Shown here: positions 1 to 13,694 of the stretch, one piece after another
How positions within the stretch are numbered: position 1 is the stretch's first letter
Layout of the letters: the number at the start of each line of letters is the position of its first letter
Source of the DNA: Terfezia claveryi
Taxonomy: Eukaryota > Ascomycota > Pezizomycetes > Pezizales > Pezizaceae
DNA: 64,000 bases
NCBI GenBank assembly: GCA_015179025.1
Contig: WHUX01000018.1
Coordinates: 434,001 to 498,000 of the forward strand
Reading direction: 5' to 3'
Made by a program: the position numbers and the translations under genes
Notes under the pieces: generated by a model
The model's database searches: none
What the model was told of the DNA's origin: nothing
The model's input: only the letters and a program-made list of their open reading frames with translations

Positions 1-3000
1 TTGCGGGATGCCATATTGGGTAATACTTAAACCGTTCGTAGCTAGACAAGATACAACCAGTGAAGATGGCTTTGTTTCTATGAGTATCCTAAATCCCTTA
101 TAAGGAAGTCCTGCAGCCCCTGTCAACAGGTGTATCAAGAGGTTATATGTTATCCATCATCGTGTGCGTGTGTTACAGTGCTCTTCTTATTAGTAGTACA
201 GCATACAGGTATCGAAGTCAGTATCAACGTACTACCAAGAAGTCCCAATATATATTCTTAAAGGGCAACATCTCCCTGTACGACAGCGAAGCATGCTCTA
301 GAATCGTATATAGCCGCCATCCCACAAAGACACCTAATGTATGAATAGCACCTTCATACTGTACCCAGCAGTTTGCATTGAAGCTATACAGATTTCAGGA
401 AAAAATCTGCTGCATCTTGAATGCATTTATGGAGGAGTTACCAGATACTGTATTGATAAGAGTTTACTTAGTTTGTGGCATGTACGACATCCTTCACCTG
501 TTAGCCACCAGCCACACTCCAGACAAGGGCTTAACCTGGTAGTGGAAATTGGACATGCCTAGATGCAGACTGAATCCATAGAACACAGCTTCCCTGCTCA
601 AGTGGATTTCGGCATTGATATTATCTCTGGCCCCGCACAGAAAACCTACCCTAATGAACATTCATGGGATGGGGATTCAACAACCGAACTGTCCTTGCAA
701 TGTATTTATTGACGTCGACATGCATGTGTAATATAACTATAGCACCATACTCACTCGGTGGGAGACATGCGTTAGTGCCAGCCAGCGGTAATATGTTGAC
801 CGAATATTGGCACTGAGTGGACGACAATGTGATACAATAGGCCAGAAACAATAGCCAGGATGAGGTCATTAAAACCATCTTGGGCTGCGCGTCCATGGGC
901 ACTCATTATAATATGAAGTATATGACGTACCGCCCGTGCTTTTTGTGATCGTGGCTCCATGTAATAGGTTTCAATATACCTAAAGTATGGAATTGCTTCT
1001 GGGATTTTCGGCTGAGAATAAGTACTAAATTTCCAACTTTATGATAATTCCGTACGGGTTTCTTACTTAGATCACAACAGCATGAACAGTCATCTCTGCC
1101 GGTCCCAGTTTTGTATACATTACCCCTTGTATCTATTTGTCTGACCCCCACCCATTTATATCCGACGGATTCGGGAGGTTGTATTAACTTACTCGCATCG
1201 AGCCACTGGCCTAGTGAATGAAAATGGCCCTGCATTAACCTATTCTACTTCACACTTCAAAAATTGTTCGACTGACCAGGAATCTCAGACACTTTTCAGA
1301 GTAACTTGGGAAATAGTACTCTGTTCTGATGGAACCCAAAGAGTTCCTAGTGCCCATTGCGGCAAGCTGATCAGAACAGTCACGAATATAAATATCTCAA
1401 AAGTAACCCAGCTCAGTTTCTGGCCAAGGACCACCCGTGCAGATTATTATGCAGCATAGATACGTCTAAGCTGCATGCCCATATCATTCCAAATACACCA
1501 CAAAGCTGAGAATAACAACTCGTATTCGCGTCATATACTATTTAGAGATGGCATGCACACTATCTTAACTTTTACAGTTATTAACCCCCACATCTGGTGC
1601 CGTTGTGACTTGCAACTCCACATACCCCAGATATTTTTTCGAATTTGAGCATGTGTTTGATTAGTTACGATTGATCTAGACCCCTATATTTCGTATATTA
1701 TTACGCTAAAGGGCACTATATACAATACATGCGCGTAAATCTATACATATGTATATATTGCTAGGACTTATCGAACAGCAATCATACGTATACCACAGCT
1801 AGGAGTTTCGCATACGCGCATATGACCAGATAGGGCCAAATAGAGTACATATATCATTTAAAACTTCTCAGCGCACACTGTTATTACCTTCCCACTGCTT
1901 GCGCTTGTGGTGCGGGGACGGAAAATTTTTCAAGGGCCATTGGGATACCTGAATCTGCAAGATTCTTACTTTAAGTACATAGTCCTTCTATACCTGCGCC
2001 TAAATATACGGGGATACAATTCCGAACTCCGGGATATATTGAGATATAAAATCTTCAAGTACCCTTGACTCACATGAGGCATCTCTGTGGAAATTTCGTA
2101 TAGCGGGGCAGTGGAATTGCCAGGTTAGGCAACTGCATGCAGTCGGTGGTTAATACGTGGTGGTAACAGAGATTGTGCTATCAAGGCTAACCCAGTCTGT
2201 GCCACGGTACCGTAGTGTTGGTGGCTGATATACATCAGGTAGTACATACTTCACGACCACCCAGTCGGACTGCAGCTGGCATTACCGAGAACTGGTCTAC
2301 GGCACTTGGGCCTGTCTAGCTATGTGGAGGAAAATCTTACCCGATGCCCGAGTATCTTGAAAGCTGAATTAATGCCGCCGATGTCAATGGCTTGCATTCA
2401 TGGGTGCTTAAAAGGATTTCCATAGCGCCATATGGCAGTCCGTAGGTGCAAGTTTGGAGACCAAGAATTGATAGAGGTGATTGAGCTATATATCTAGATC
2501 TGAGCAGGAGGTCAAGGTCTATGTAGGAGCCAAGGGTTCCCTATTTGGGCAGTCGTTGGCGTATACTGCCGTTTTTGGTAGCTGTAGCTGGAACTTGGCA
2601 CCCCGATATCACGGGTTCCCGGACGACCATCCACTTTAAACCCGAAAAAAAATAAAATAACAAAAAGGAAAAGGAAGTAATTTGCCAATCGTTTGGTTTG
2701 GATGGAACATCCCGAGTTCTTTTGAGACAGCATTAGGCACAGGTTGGGGGCGAGAAAACCCGTGTGTGGAGGCAGAGTACAAAACCGGGGCTTTGAGCTG
2801 CCAACAACGTGTGTCTTGCGCGTTTCCGGGGTTGAGAAATTGAGAGACAATATATGAGGGAGACGCTGGGGCTAACTGAAACTCTGCAACTCAAACCCCG
2901 GAGTCGATGTCGACTTGGTATAGTCTTGGTAACACCATATATTAAGTACTTCCGCCTAATTGCGGTATCTCCTTTGACTTGATCATATGGATTTAACTCA

Positions 3001-6000
3001 GCTAAACCATGCAGGTGCGCTGTAACTCCGGATCTATTGGGGTTTGTATTGCAATGGGTTCATGTAGTCATTTCATACTCAAGAACCCAGTGGCTCGCCG
3101 AGTACAACAACCAGATCATACATATATCAGGCCATACCTGCCCACCTGCCTCGCTGGATATAACCGTTTGCGGAATACTTAATCTACCGTAAAGACTCTA
3201 GCCAATATCAGGGTGAATCATGGAGTTAAGGCTATCTCTATCATGCTGTTGTTTGTATGACCCAACCGTTGTCGCGAACCACAACCGAGACTTGGCCCCT
3301 CACATAAATCAGTTGCTGGATGGATTACATGCGCGATGCATGCTCATGTAGCTCAATTCGAAACACCTCTGTAAAAACACTAAGTTAAGAGCTGCAATTT
3401 GCAATCTGAATTTGGATTAAACTTGATCTCAAGTTTCAGCGAGAGGATAAAATAAGAAATTTTTATAGCCAGGTGTCTCTTGGTCTATGTCGATCTTTGC
3501 CATTCAACTAACTTTTCTATGACAAAGCAATTTGGTGAAGTCCCCGCCCCCACTTCAAGTCCCGGTACCACCCCGCCATGCACATGCAGAGTCACGATGT
3601 ACCGTGTAGCGGTTTCTGCAGATGTGGTTAACGGATCACAAGGCTGTATGCATGCCTCATACATACAGTATGTATCACTTCAACTATAGAGCACAGAGTA
3701 CACAACAGCGATAATATGTATAATAGTGGGTATGTTTATAGAATATTATTATTTGGAGTGCTGTTTTGAAATGTACCAGGATTGCGCGGGTAGCCCACCG
3801 TATTAGTACATCTACCCCTAAGTACAGTACAGATCAGTTGGATATATGCTAGTAGATCTGCGAAGCTCCAAGCCCATAGGAAGCGGGGCCGGAAATTCAG
3901 AGGGATAATCCGGGATGTCATGCGACTATCAGTAGATCAGCCAACACCTCAGCTATTGCTTGCATGGCGAGATGTTTTTTCCAGAGATGCCTTGGTGGTG
4001 ATGGAAATAGACCTGGAATCGTACGTATACAACGCAAGTCATTTCTATGGACATGGCCAGCCTACCAAATGCTTTCTAGATCTCCTGCGAGGTGAAGCTC
4101 AGTCGGCACACATTCTGACTCGACCGTGCACCTCAGCCTTCTGATGCACAACCTCTTACAGCCACTCACGATAGCCCCAAGCGTCTCAGGACACTTTTCA
4201 CTAGCAGCACAGCACCCGTGTTCGTCCAATGATTACCAAATAAAAACTCTATATTAAAACAAATCTCGGCTCCGAGTCCTATGTGACCGACCAGTTGAAG
4301 CCGCACGGGGCAGTTTGTGCCAGGTCCGCAGCTTGTGCGCGCGGCGTGATGTGTGAATTCATCCTCTTCCTCGTCGCTAAGAGTGTTTCAATAGCGAAAG
4401 CTTACTGGTGATTCGCCCCACTTGAACACCCCACCTGCTTAGTTGCGGTGTTTTACCTTGTTTCCCCGCAGTAGCTGGAATTTTAGGTGGCAACCTCCGC
4501 GTGGTGGCGGCGATGGGCGAATCAAAGTTTCGGCCCCTCTTTGACAAAGTTCCTGAGGATCAAGAAGCTTAGCTGGAATTGTTATATTTTACTCCACAGC
4601 TGTGATATCTTCTCTTGGCTGCTCAAGGTGGAGCGGTTTTCGGAGGCGAGAAGCAGTGGCAAACAATGTGCAAACCTTCGTATGTATTTGCCGGGATTGA
4701 TCGATCTCGGAGCGATCGTTGACTGTTTCCATTGACAAGCGTTGACAGGCATGACAATCCTTACTGATGTAACTTGCTGGGATCCACATTGGGGCAGCCA
4801 CTCATCAACGTTGTCTTAAAATAGCCACTGCTTATAGGGCAGCAAAAGCTGAATGCTTGTTTCCACGATTTACATTACCTCCAACAGTCGCAATTTGAAG
4901 AACGACAATCATGAGATCGATCATGTGTTCGCCAGCATGCAGACTGATGGGGGACCACGTGCACACCCAAAATATGGGGAACCCATGCTCTTGCATGTGA
5001 GCTAGCGCAGCGGCGGGCGGAACAGACTACGGCGGCGGTTGTGTTTGAGGTTGGATAAGCAATAGGCATGGGTTCCCTGGTGTGGGCGTTATGCAAGTAT
5101 GGATTTGACATGAGACTGCATTTTGTCAACACAATTTTGAGGTTTCAGGAACGAAACGACCGTAGCTAGCATTTTTGTAATGCCAGACAGATATAGATAC
5201 CAATATAATAGGTGAACTGACTCAACTATATATATAGAGAGAGGAGCTGACAGAAGCGTTCCCGAAAGACACGCCGGAGTCCAATTCTTTTCCCACAAGC
5301 TGTGCGGGGCTAAAAGGGGTAAATATTGGACCACACAACCTTAGCTTCAGCACTTGGTGGGCATGTATGCTTCCCAGAAGTGGGTAGTTCCTTCGAGCAC
5401 AATCTCTGGCCTGTGACATGTGCATATGCGACCCACGCTGCCCTCTCCACATTGCGGTAGGAAACCTGGCTGATGGTTGGCAACGTGCACCAAAGCTTCA
5501 TAGAACAATGTAGGATCCAAGGACGAGCCATATCTGATAGGGTAGTAGTATGTATGTATATGCAAAATGTGCCGGTAGTTGCCAAACCGGAAGCTAGCTC
5601 CGGTTCACGAGCCGTGACGGAACCATTGCAATATCTCAAGTTCAGCTGTCTATCACTCTTTCGTTAACACATGCTATCTCTAGGTCGATGATACCCCTGT
5701 GCTGGTTTCCCAAAATGTTGGGTTATCGTGTTGGAGTTGGAAATGAGTGGTTGCCCCCATGGACACGGGACGGTAAATGTGCGCAAGAACACTAGAAAGG
5801 CACGAAAGTTCAGTTGGAACTGGTGGGTGGTGGGTTTGAGGTGATACATGCAGCGTCAAGAGGGAAAAAAAAAAAAAGAAAACATAAAAAAATTATATGC
5901 AACAGTGTTGGAATGTAAATCGATGTTATCTGGCACGGAAATATGCATGAATAGTCAATTTAACCCATGTATTATTGCCATGTTTTCCATATATCAAGCC

Positions 6001-7350
6001 AGCACTGAGTGACTTAAGACTGAGAGTGAAATGTAATACCAATGCGTCAAGTATCGTGATTTTGAGATAAGACTAATCCCAAACCAGCACCATCGATCCG
6101 ACGGGGGAAGTTGAGTATAAGAATCGGCTGGAAGTTGGCAGAAATACAATGTTCTAGCTTGAGCTGGTCTTGAATAATGGAATTACCAACTTCCGACGTT
6201 GTTAAATGTCTCAGCGGTAGTTGGCCCGGCCCGTCTTCTAGTGGGGGTCACGACTTTCCCGTTTATGGGGGTTGCATAAGTAGGAAGAAGTTACCCGGAC
6301 TAAGATACGTGTGGTTCATACTCGTCTAACATATCTTGGCTGCTGATTACTTATTCACCTGCACCGCTGTATGCTTTTAGATACAAAGTTATGTTAGACA
6401 TAGCTGACATAGCTAGATAGAACTCAGACGGATTCTATGCTTCATACCTAGGTACAGCTACATAAGTACCTACTTATGCCACTGGGATGGAAGTGGTGGC
6501 ACACTACCTAACTACTATACTTTACCTCGGATTTGAGACAACTCTAAATCGCTATATACTTATTACAGTATGAAACATCGAAATGTGAAGATGTTGGCTT
6601 GCCCGAGCATATTCGACACGTTGTTGCTCATCCTACCAACCAGTTCGCAGTTCATTATCTTCCCGCAGTAGCTATCCATGTGTAGTCTTGTGATGGGTGT
6701 CTTTGCTTTTGATGTTGTTTTTTTCTCATTCTGCTTGTGTCTCTTTCCGTGAACTGTGCTGATTTCGAAAGAGATCATACATTATTTAATTAGTTATCAG
6801 TCACGTCTTAAAATAGCATCTTTGACGGGCATGTGGTATGCATGGACTGAGCTCCATCCCATCAACCCATCTATCTATCTGCATACGCTTCTCGCTTGCC
6901 CCATTTCCCGGGGGTTCTAAAGATATTGGGAGTGGTGTGTGCAGCAAATTATTAACCTTGGAGTAAACCCCTACACCAACCCTGCTGGCTAGGTAACCCC
7001 CACCCGCCCGGACCGGACAACGCCAGGTCCAGCCGCAAGGCCTTAAGGGGCATAGTCAATTGTCGAGGAGACGGTGGTAAGCCAGTTAGCCGACAAAAAG
7101 TTCTGGAAGCAATTAATTTGGGTGCGATCGTTGTGAAGTGGTCGAGGGAGTTTAATGGTGCGGATCGGCTTGGACTACCGTAAACCTCTGGCCCTGTCTT
7201 GTTAGCATGAGCAGGGCCAGGAGAGGGACGGAAGGAAGGGGATCGTTGTAGATATCAAACTGGTCACTTGAGCAGCGGTCTCTTTTGTTGGCATCAAGGC
7301 CTTGCAGTTGTATCGTGGAAGTAGCGTGTGAAGGAAGTGACAACTAGCCT
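1..7350. other. Gene-free AT-rich stretch
   Basis: I find no coding region I can defend. Open frames are all short, lack recognisable motifs and show no plausible splice structure. The sequence is moderately AT-rich with scattered short A/T runs. It may be decayed transposon sequence, but no terminal repeats or enzyme motifs are visible. Confidence 0.5.
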
Positions 7351-7354
7351 GTCA

Positions 7355-8649
7355 GCGCTCACTTCTCCCTCAGTCTCGTTCTTCCTCTGTCGCTCGCTTG
7401 CTTGCAACACTTGACTTTTTCACCCTCTTTTTCTGTCGTCTTTATTTTTTCCTCTGCTGTCTTAATTCGCACCCAGTCCTGTCCCTCGCTCAGCTCTGGA
7501 CTCCTCCTTGTCGCTTTTTGGCTGCTTGCTGCTCGATCACCATTTGGCTCCTTTATCCCGACCGTGCTCCACTGAGAAGTCTACCCCCCCACTCCCCCTC
7601 CCCAAAACCGCCTATCCTCCTTGTAAAGACCTTGAGCACTGTCCCCGCAGTCTTCTGTATTCCCCCGCTCTCAGTCTTATCTCCCTTCACCCACCACTGG
7701 TTCCTGGGATGCCTGTGTTGCCTTCGTCGTCCTCCACTTCCAGCAGCCATCATCAGAATCACGGCACTTTTTCTGTCTTGAAGCTGAGCCCCCGAACCTA
7801 ATCAATAATCACGGTGCTTCTTGTTCGTCATCATTTACAGCTCCCGCCCAGTTTCCAATTCAGTTCATCTCAGTTGCGTCCAGACCGTTGGTGGAAGGGA
7901 GTCAACCACTCATTCTGCAGGGCACAGATCGATATTCAATCCAAATCGAAGCCAGTAGGCTCGGGTCGACTCACCGTATCAACAAGCATTGAAGCACGAG
8001 ACTACGAAGTTCTCGGATAACATCTCGGTATATGCCACTATATTATATCTATAACAACTGGTATATATATCTCGGGTTCAAATCTGTGCAACTATCCAGT
8101 ATCACGCCAGCACTGCAGCTTGCCACTCTTCAACACAAGTCAAGATACATTTCACATTTTCTTTCGTTCGCAAATAAGTGCCGATTGGGAATATAACATT
8201 ATCCGCAAACGCAAAATATACCGAGTACGCCGCGCTAGTTCCAATAAACAAGATATATCCATAAACTTCCTCCTGAGGCGCCACCAACATCGGCATTTCC
8301 CCCAGTGTGTGTGAGAGACCGATACTCAATTACATACTATACCATACGTCTCATCGTTGCCCTGCCTACATAATTTAGCTAAAGGTTGGTAACGGTTCAT
8401 ATAACTTTGGAGGTGGATTAGGCTGTCGTATTGTTCCGTATGCGAATACGAGTTCGAGGCGTTTCCAGTCCCTAGGTCTTTATTAAAATTTAGGGAGAAA
8501 AAGGTCAACCCTCGTTAGTGTCAATTTGTCTCAGAATACAACTCAAGGTGACAATAAAATATTGGAAAAACCTTCGGGGAACTTATTGAGTTCTTCCTGT
8601 CAACAAGACGATAATACTCAGTCTAGACACAGGGTTCACACACAGAGCG
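7355..8649 (+). promoter_or_regulatory. Pyrimidine-rich promoter/5' leader of the PF08550 gene
   Basis: From about 7355 to 7800 the + strand is strongly C/T-rich, the typical composition of promoters and 5' leaders in filamentous ascomycetes. It sits upstream of the start codon at 8650, and no better gene uses it. Open frames here are low-complexity Ser/Pro/Leu strings and are read as leader sequence. The transcription start is not resolved. A leader of up to about 1.2 kb, possibly with its own intron, is inferred. Confidence 0.45.
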
Positions 8650-10727
8650 ATGAATCCCAAGAATCTGAAGTTCCTAAGTAGCAGGGAGTCGATACCAACC
8701 GACATCAGCATGCTTGAAAACTTTGATATCGATCATCTGAAGAGGTACTGGAAGGGTAAGTTTTCACCTGCGTTCGAACAGAGGGAATAGGTGTATTTGT
8801 AAACTATCTGTACTGACTGGGGCATAGTGTTTAAAACTAGCAGTAATGTTCTACCTGGTGGTCACCGCCTAGAAAATTTGTTTTGGAGAATGTGGGGTTC
8901 AGAGAAGTTGCACAAAACGCTCTCCGGCTCCCGAATAGCAATTCTTTTCATGATGATCCGGCAAGGAGAGGAGGCCTTTGAGAGAACCCCAAGGCTCCGT
9001 ATACCTGAATTTGGCAAGGCAGTTCACACAAGGATCCAGCCTACACCTAGGTTGCCTCCGTGTGCATCGCTGAAGATCCCTCCAACCCCACCACCGAGCC
9101 CAATAGAGTCGCAATTTACGGGGCCAGGTGGAAGACCACCAATGTCGAGGTTTCCCTCGCAGGGTGAGATTGCAAAATCTCTTCAGCAAGCTGTTCTTCA
9201 GCTACGACAGATTTCTGTTCGCCCTTCGCCACCAAATCCACCACCACCATCTCCAGCTACGCCAATGGCATCACCTCTGTTAGCTGTGGTACAGGCAAAA
9301 TTAGGGCAAACAGGATATTTCATTGGCTCCGAGCGACCTGTGGTTGTTTCAAGCAATAGCGACAATACAATGATGAATGTTAATTCTGCTGCTATAGCTC
9401 CCCCGAGGAACCCTCCTCGCCCATCCAATCCTACTCGCAAGTCAAGTAATTCCACCTTACCTGTGGTGGAGGAGAGATTATCAAATGCTCCCCCAACTAC
9501 GCAGCAGAAAGACCCAAAAAGATCTGAATCGGCCGTGTCTATTGCAGAAAGTACGACCAGCGCCACATCAGCCAAGGTTGGTAAGCAGGCTGGTATGGGG
9601 GGTAAGCATCCTAAGAAGGGTACTTTGCCTAAAGGCAAAGCTAAGTTTGCTGCTGGCAAGAAGGGTGGTTTGAGACCTGCATTGGTGCGGCAAAAATCGA
9701 ACACAAGTTCCACGGTGGTAGAGGATGAGGAAGAAGAAGGTGAAGGGGAGTATGATGGATTGACAGAAGCCAAAAGACAAATTACCATGCAGCAAAAGCC
9801 GCTAGTAGAGGAGGCCGTCAATCTTGAGGAGGGACTTGTGGTAACGGGGAAGAAACCTATTGGAGCACTCCGCAGCATTGTGGCGGAGATAAAGGAGACT
9901 GGCGAGAAGGCTAAGGAGCCAGGCATGAAGGAAGTCCCCGTTGCTGAGAAGGTGCCTGCAGCGGAGGTTGTATCGGACATAGAAGAGGAGGGTGACGAGT
10001 TTGAGGATGAGGAGGATCCCAAGGTAGCGCCACAACCTATGAGAAGAACGATCAGCGCCGGACCTACCCTAGGGGGAGGAAGAATAAGAAAGGATCTTCA
10101 ACACGGCTCTCTAAGAAAAATCGAAATGTTTCTGCGAGTGCAGGCAAGGCGGCGCCTGGATTAGGAATAGCTGCAGCCCTCGGTGGTCCTGGGACCAGGA
10201 AAGAGGTCGAGGCGCCTGCGCCACTCCCTGTTGTATCCATTGTTGAACCTGATTTTAGGCGAAAATTCCAGGAGAGGAATAACATCACTTGCCCGGCATC
10301 CGAGGATGGAATCTCAGTCTATTCTGGGAATTCCAGTCCAGGGAGCTCCGTCAGTGTAGTGGAATCCAATGGGAAGGGCAAGAGGAGGGAAAAACTGGTA
10401 TTCTTGACAAGTGATATGGAGGCAAGGATAGTGAAATGCCAGCCGACGGTGTCGATAGCTACTCCAGCTTCGAGCGTTGTTGTAGCGAAGATGCATGGGC
10501 AGAATGTGTTGATGGTCCAAGCAGGCGAGATAAGGGGATTGAATAGTCAAAGGACTCCAGTGGCTACGCGAAAAGTGGAAATCGTCAATTTGAATGGCGT
10601 CAATATGGGTGGAAGCGCAGGGGGAGGCAGCGGGAAGTCTGCTTTAAGTTTGATGATTGAGGATGCGAAGCGGAGGAATGGTGGGAAGGTTGGCGGTGAT
10701 GAGAAGGGGAGCCTCGGTGGGAGCTAA
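8650..10727 (+). CDS. PF08550 (DUF1752) fungal regulator-like protein, apparent frameshift
   Basis: Two exons: 8650-8755 and 8828-10727, with a 72-nt intron (donor GTAAG, acceptor CATAG). Splicing joins LENFDIDHLKRYWK to VFKTSSNVLPGGHRLENLF, then WRMW (residues about 22-58). This is the N-terminal PF08550 signature found in AreA-type GATA regulators and related fungal proteins; no GATA zinc finger is present. The rest is disordered: Pro-rich, then Lys/Gly-rich, then Glu/Asp-rich, with a short ordered-looking C-terminal part. The frame shifts at a G5 run (10072-10076). One extra G there gives a continuous frame of about 668 residues, and exon length plus one is divisible by three. The start was chosen because exon 1 carries the first half of the domain. 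A role in nutrient or glucose signalling is only family-level inference. Confidence 0.75.
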
Positions 10728-11347
10728 GTAAAAGTGAGGGTAACTGAAAAGGTTTGTATGTTTGGTAAGAAAATCCATATTGGTTCGTTTGACAGATAAG
10801 TCGGTTTGCTGAAGAGTATCTTACCATATTATTCTATATTACTTTCTCTTGTGTCTCACTTTTTTTGTTTCTCTTATATTTGTATTTCCTATTCATTCGC
10901 TGTTTTTTTTTTGCCCACGAAGCAAACAATGTCTTTCTAATTTCCTGTTCTATACTAAATCACTCACATTGCATATAAGTGGACAGGGTTTCTTCTTATC
11001 TTATTTCTTGTCGCTATTGGTCTATCCCCTCTTATTCTAGTCCTAACACCAGCTCTTTTTAGTTTGTCTATGGCTTTGTATATGGGCGTTTTGGAGGGGG
11101 ATTCATTTGTGTCATATTTGATTTCCTCTTCGTTTTTGTTCTGTTCATTATTCTGACTGAGGAGGGCCGGAGGAGTGAGTTGTGGGGGTAATTAGGATTT
11201 GCTCAAGTAGGTTCAAGTGGAGGGAAATGCATATATTGATCAGTATAACCAAATTCTTTTGATGTGTATATGTAAGTGGTACTACTAACGGTAATTACCT
11301 ACTTAGTCTGAGATTAAAGGTCTTGGGGACAGCTTGTTATCGTCCTA

Positions 11348-11597
11348 CCGTGGTAATTCGAAATTAAGAACCCCTCCGAAATTAAGAACCCCCCTAGAAT
11401 AGGTTTAATGTATATGCATGTATTAGAGGCTAGTTGGGGTTCAGATATACTCTAGGTGATATTGAGACTAAACCATCAGCAGTACTGATAGATGTCGGTT
11501 CTGATTGTTGTCGTGCTGGCCGTTGCGAGACTGGTATATGCAGACCCCAGCCCACATTCGAAATTAAGAACCGGTTCTTAATTTCGAATTACCACGG
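11348..11597. mobile_element. TA-flanked MITE (Tc1/mariner-type structure)
   Basis: A 250-bp element begins CCGTGGTAATTCGAAATTAA and ends with its reverse complement, giving terminal inverted repeats of about 25 bp. A TA dinucleotide flanks each side (11346-11347 and 11598-11599), as expected for Tc1/mariner target duplication. The terminal core is repeated internally at about 11378. Near 11560-11590 a second inverted copy abuts the right end, forming a near-perfect palindrome. There is no transposase frame, so it is non-autonomous. Confidence 0.75.
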
Positions 11598-13389
11598 TAG
11601 TCCAGACTGCGAAAGGGATTTTGAGAGCGTAACGTATGAACCCATAGGCTTTCAATCTCAGGGTAACAGCGCATGACAAAACCAACATCAGTGGATTACT
11701 ACACCATGCATCCCTTTCTATCGTTGTGTTGACCACTAGCCCCACCGCCATCACCCTTAGAGTATACTTTTAGAATCTTATACTATGCTAACGTTATGAC
11801 ACACTATTTTGGGTTGTTCAAGGTCGTTAACGTAAACTTGTCTTGAAACCAGAGACTAGGCTGATTTGGGGAATTACCCGTACAACAGTTCAGTTCACTA
11901 TAATTTAGGGTTTTGCGCGGATGGGTAGCCGGCTGGCGAGCATGGAAGGTTGGGGGTGGCTACTTTTAACGTTGGTGATCTTGCTGCCGTCTGCCGTTAG
12001 TAAATTTGGTTAAGCTTTGCTAACGGTGGGCCCACAAAGACTTTCGCCAAGCCTGTACTAAGATATGAAAGGGCCTAAAAATAGTTCCGGTTTATCACAA
12101 CGTTATTTAGTGAAACCTACCTGTATGCATATCGTTCAAAGAGATTGATTTGATGTTTAGTTTTTAGGTTTTAGTTACATGAGTATATATTGGTATACAA
12201 AGAGGAGTTGGCTGTACTGTGTCTAGTTGTAGGTCAGGTTGGGTGTGTGTAAATTATTTATTGGTAGTTTTATTCTTGCAATGGTTATTTGGTTACACTT
12301 CAGTTATTCGCTATAGAATTTGGGGAGACTGGTGTATTTCTTTACATTAGACCCTTGGACCAATTAGTCTTGTTCCTTTTATACCATGAAAGTCGTGATC
12401 ACCTCTACGTTGTTCAATGCGAACACAACAACTGACTTTCGGCTAAAACTTGTATTTTACTTTCTAGTTCTCAGTTATTACTTTATTTATTTCCCTTCGC
12501 TTCATGAATGTTTGACATGTATATGACAGTCAATTTTTTGCTGTTTCTTAGTATCATCTCTCCGTAGGGGCGAGTAATTTATGCTACCATTTTTTGTGAA
12601 GTAATTCGGAGCCCCTAGCTGGCCTTGTCAATCGAACATAATCGTAGGCCCAGACTTTTAGTATAGGGGGGCCTCGAGGAAAGCCATATCAAGTTGACAT
12701 GGCTCTTATGGGTATCACAAAAGTCAAAACCCCGTGGTTTGCGGCAATTGGTCTTGTTTAGCCATCTATGTTGTGCATATTTGTCCACTTACTTTGCCTT
12801 GTTGGGAGAGTTTTGAATACAGAAGTCACAACCACTTGAAGGAAGCAAACTTTGAGCGGCTATCATTCCTGAGTTCTGACAGTGGCGAAGAAACCCGTTT
12901 ATCGGACGTTGGTTACAGTGGGTCCGAGACACTCGGGTGTGATTTGATTGGGGGAATTGGCGCTACATATGTATTGTTAGCAAAGGCAATAGGTTGACTG
13001 CCGCTCCACTTGGCATGCCAAGATTAACTCTTTGGGACCCCGACAGGGGTGCCGACTGCCTAAACTGGATCAATAACAGAGAAAAACAAGACGTCGGCGA
13101 TCAGCGGAGCGGATACGTTGTTTTGAAACTTCTTGTCGAAAAACTTAGACCGCCGTAAGTAATCCCAAGAACTTTGGTCCATGTGCTGCCACACGTACTT
13201 AGCTAATGACGGAATACCAAACACTGTATCCTTGCCCAGAAAGTATACCTGCAAATGAGGATATACTCTCATTTGACTTTGGGCCGCAACACAAATCTTA
13301 TTTCCCGCCCTATGCCTTTGTCATCAACCTATTCTCTGGCGCGCCCCATACACCACCCTGCTGATAAACACGAACTGAGGCAGCCTAGA

Positions 13390-13694
13390 TAAGGCTATAT
13401 AACCCCCCCCCATTCCCCACTTCACTTCTTCATCCTCTGTTGCAATCGGGCTACCTCTTCTCTTCTCTACCCCAACCAGACTACGTACCCCATCGTAGAA
13501 CAAGTCGTACAACACCACTACATAATACTCAACCTATTTCACGGACGCTACAAAAGATAAATGAACTTGGGTACGAGCTTGATCACAAGCTCAAATCGAT
13601 TCTTGACAGCTTCGCCTCTGGACTTGCTTCTCCCCTCGACTTCAACTCGTTATTGTTCAACATAACCAACTGGCGAGCAGTGCGGCGGTTTTGA
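13390..13694 (+). other. TATA box plus leader with an orphan open frame
   Basis: GCTATATAACC at about 13394 is followed by a C run and a C/T-rich leader, an arrangement like a fungal promoter. A frame open from about 13440 to 13694 has no ATG at its start and ends in a Phe/Asn-rich tail. The first downstream ATG (about 13560) opens only a short different frame. It could be the remains of a gene or of a transposon end. I do not recognise a product. Confidence 0.25.

Noticed and set aside
2512..2850. 112-codon open frame on the - strand
   Set aside because: No recognisable family, no splice or promoter context, and a low-complexity Phe/Leu run.
8040..8100. GGGTTCAAATC resembling a tRNA B box
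   Set aside because: No matching A box or cloverleaf arms upstream; no tRNA gene was found anywhere in the window.
9198..10022. 274-codon open frame on the - strand opposite the PF08550 gene
   Set aside because: Ser/Leu-rich antisense of a Glu/Lys/Pro-rich disordered region with no motifs.
10024..10072. Possible intron explaining the PF08550 frameshift
   Set aside because: The GT...AG pair leads into a frame with an immediate stop, and the skipped codons look coding.
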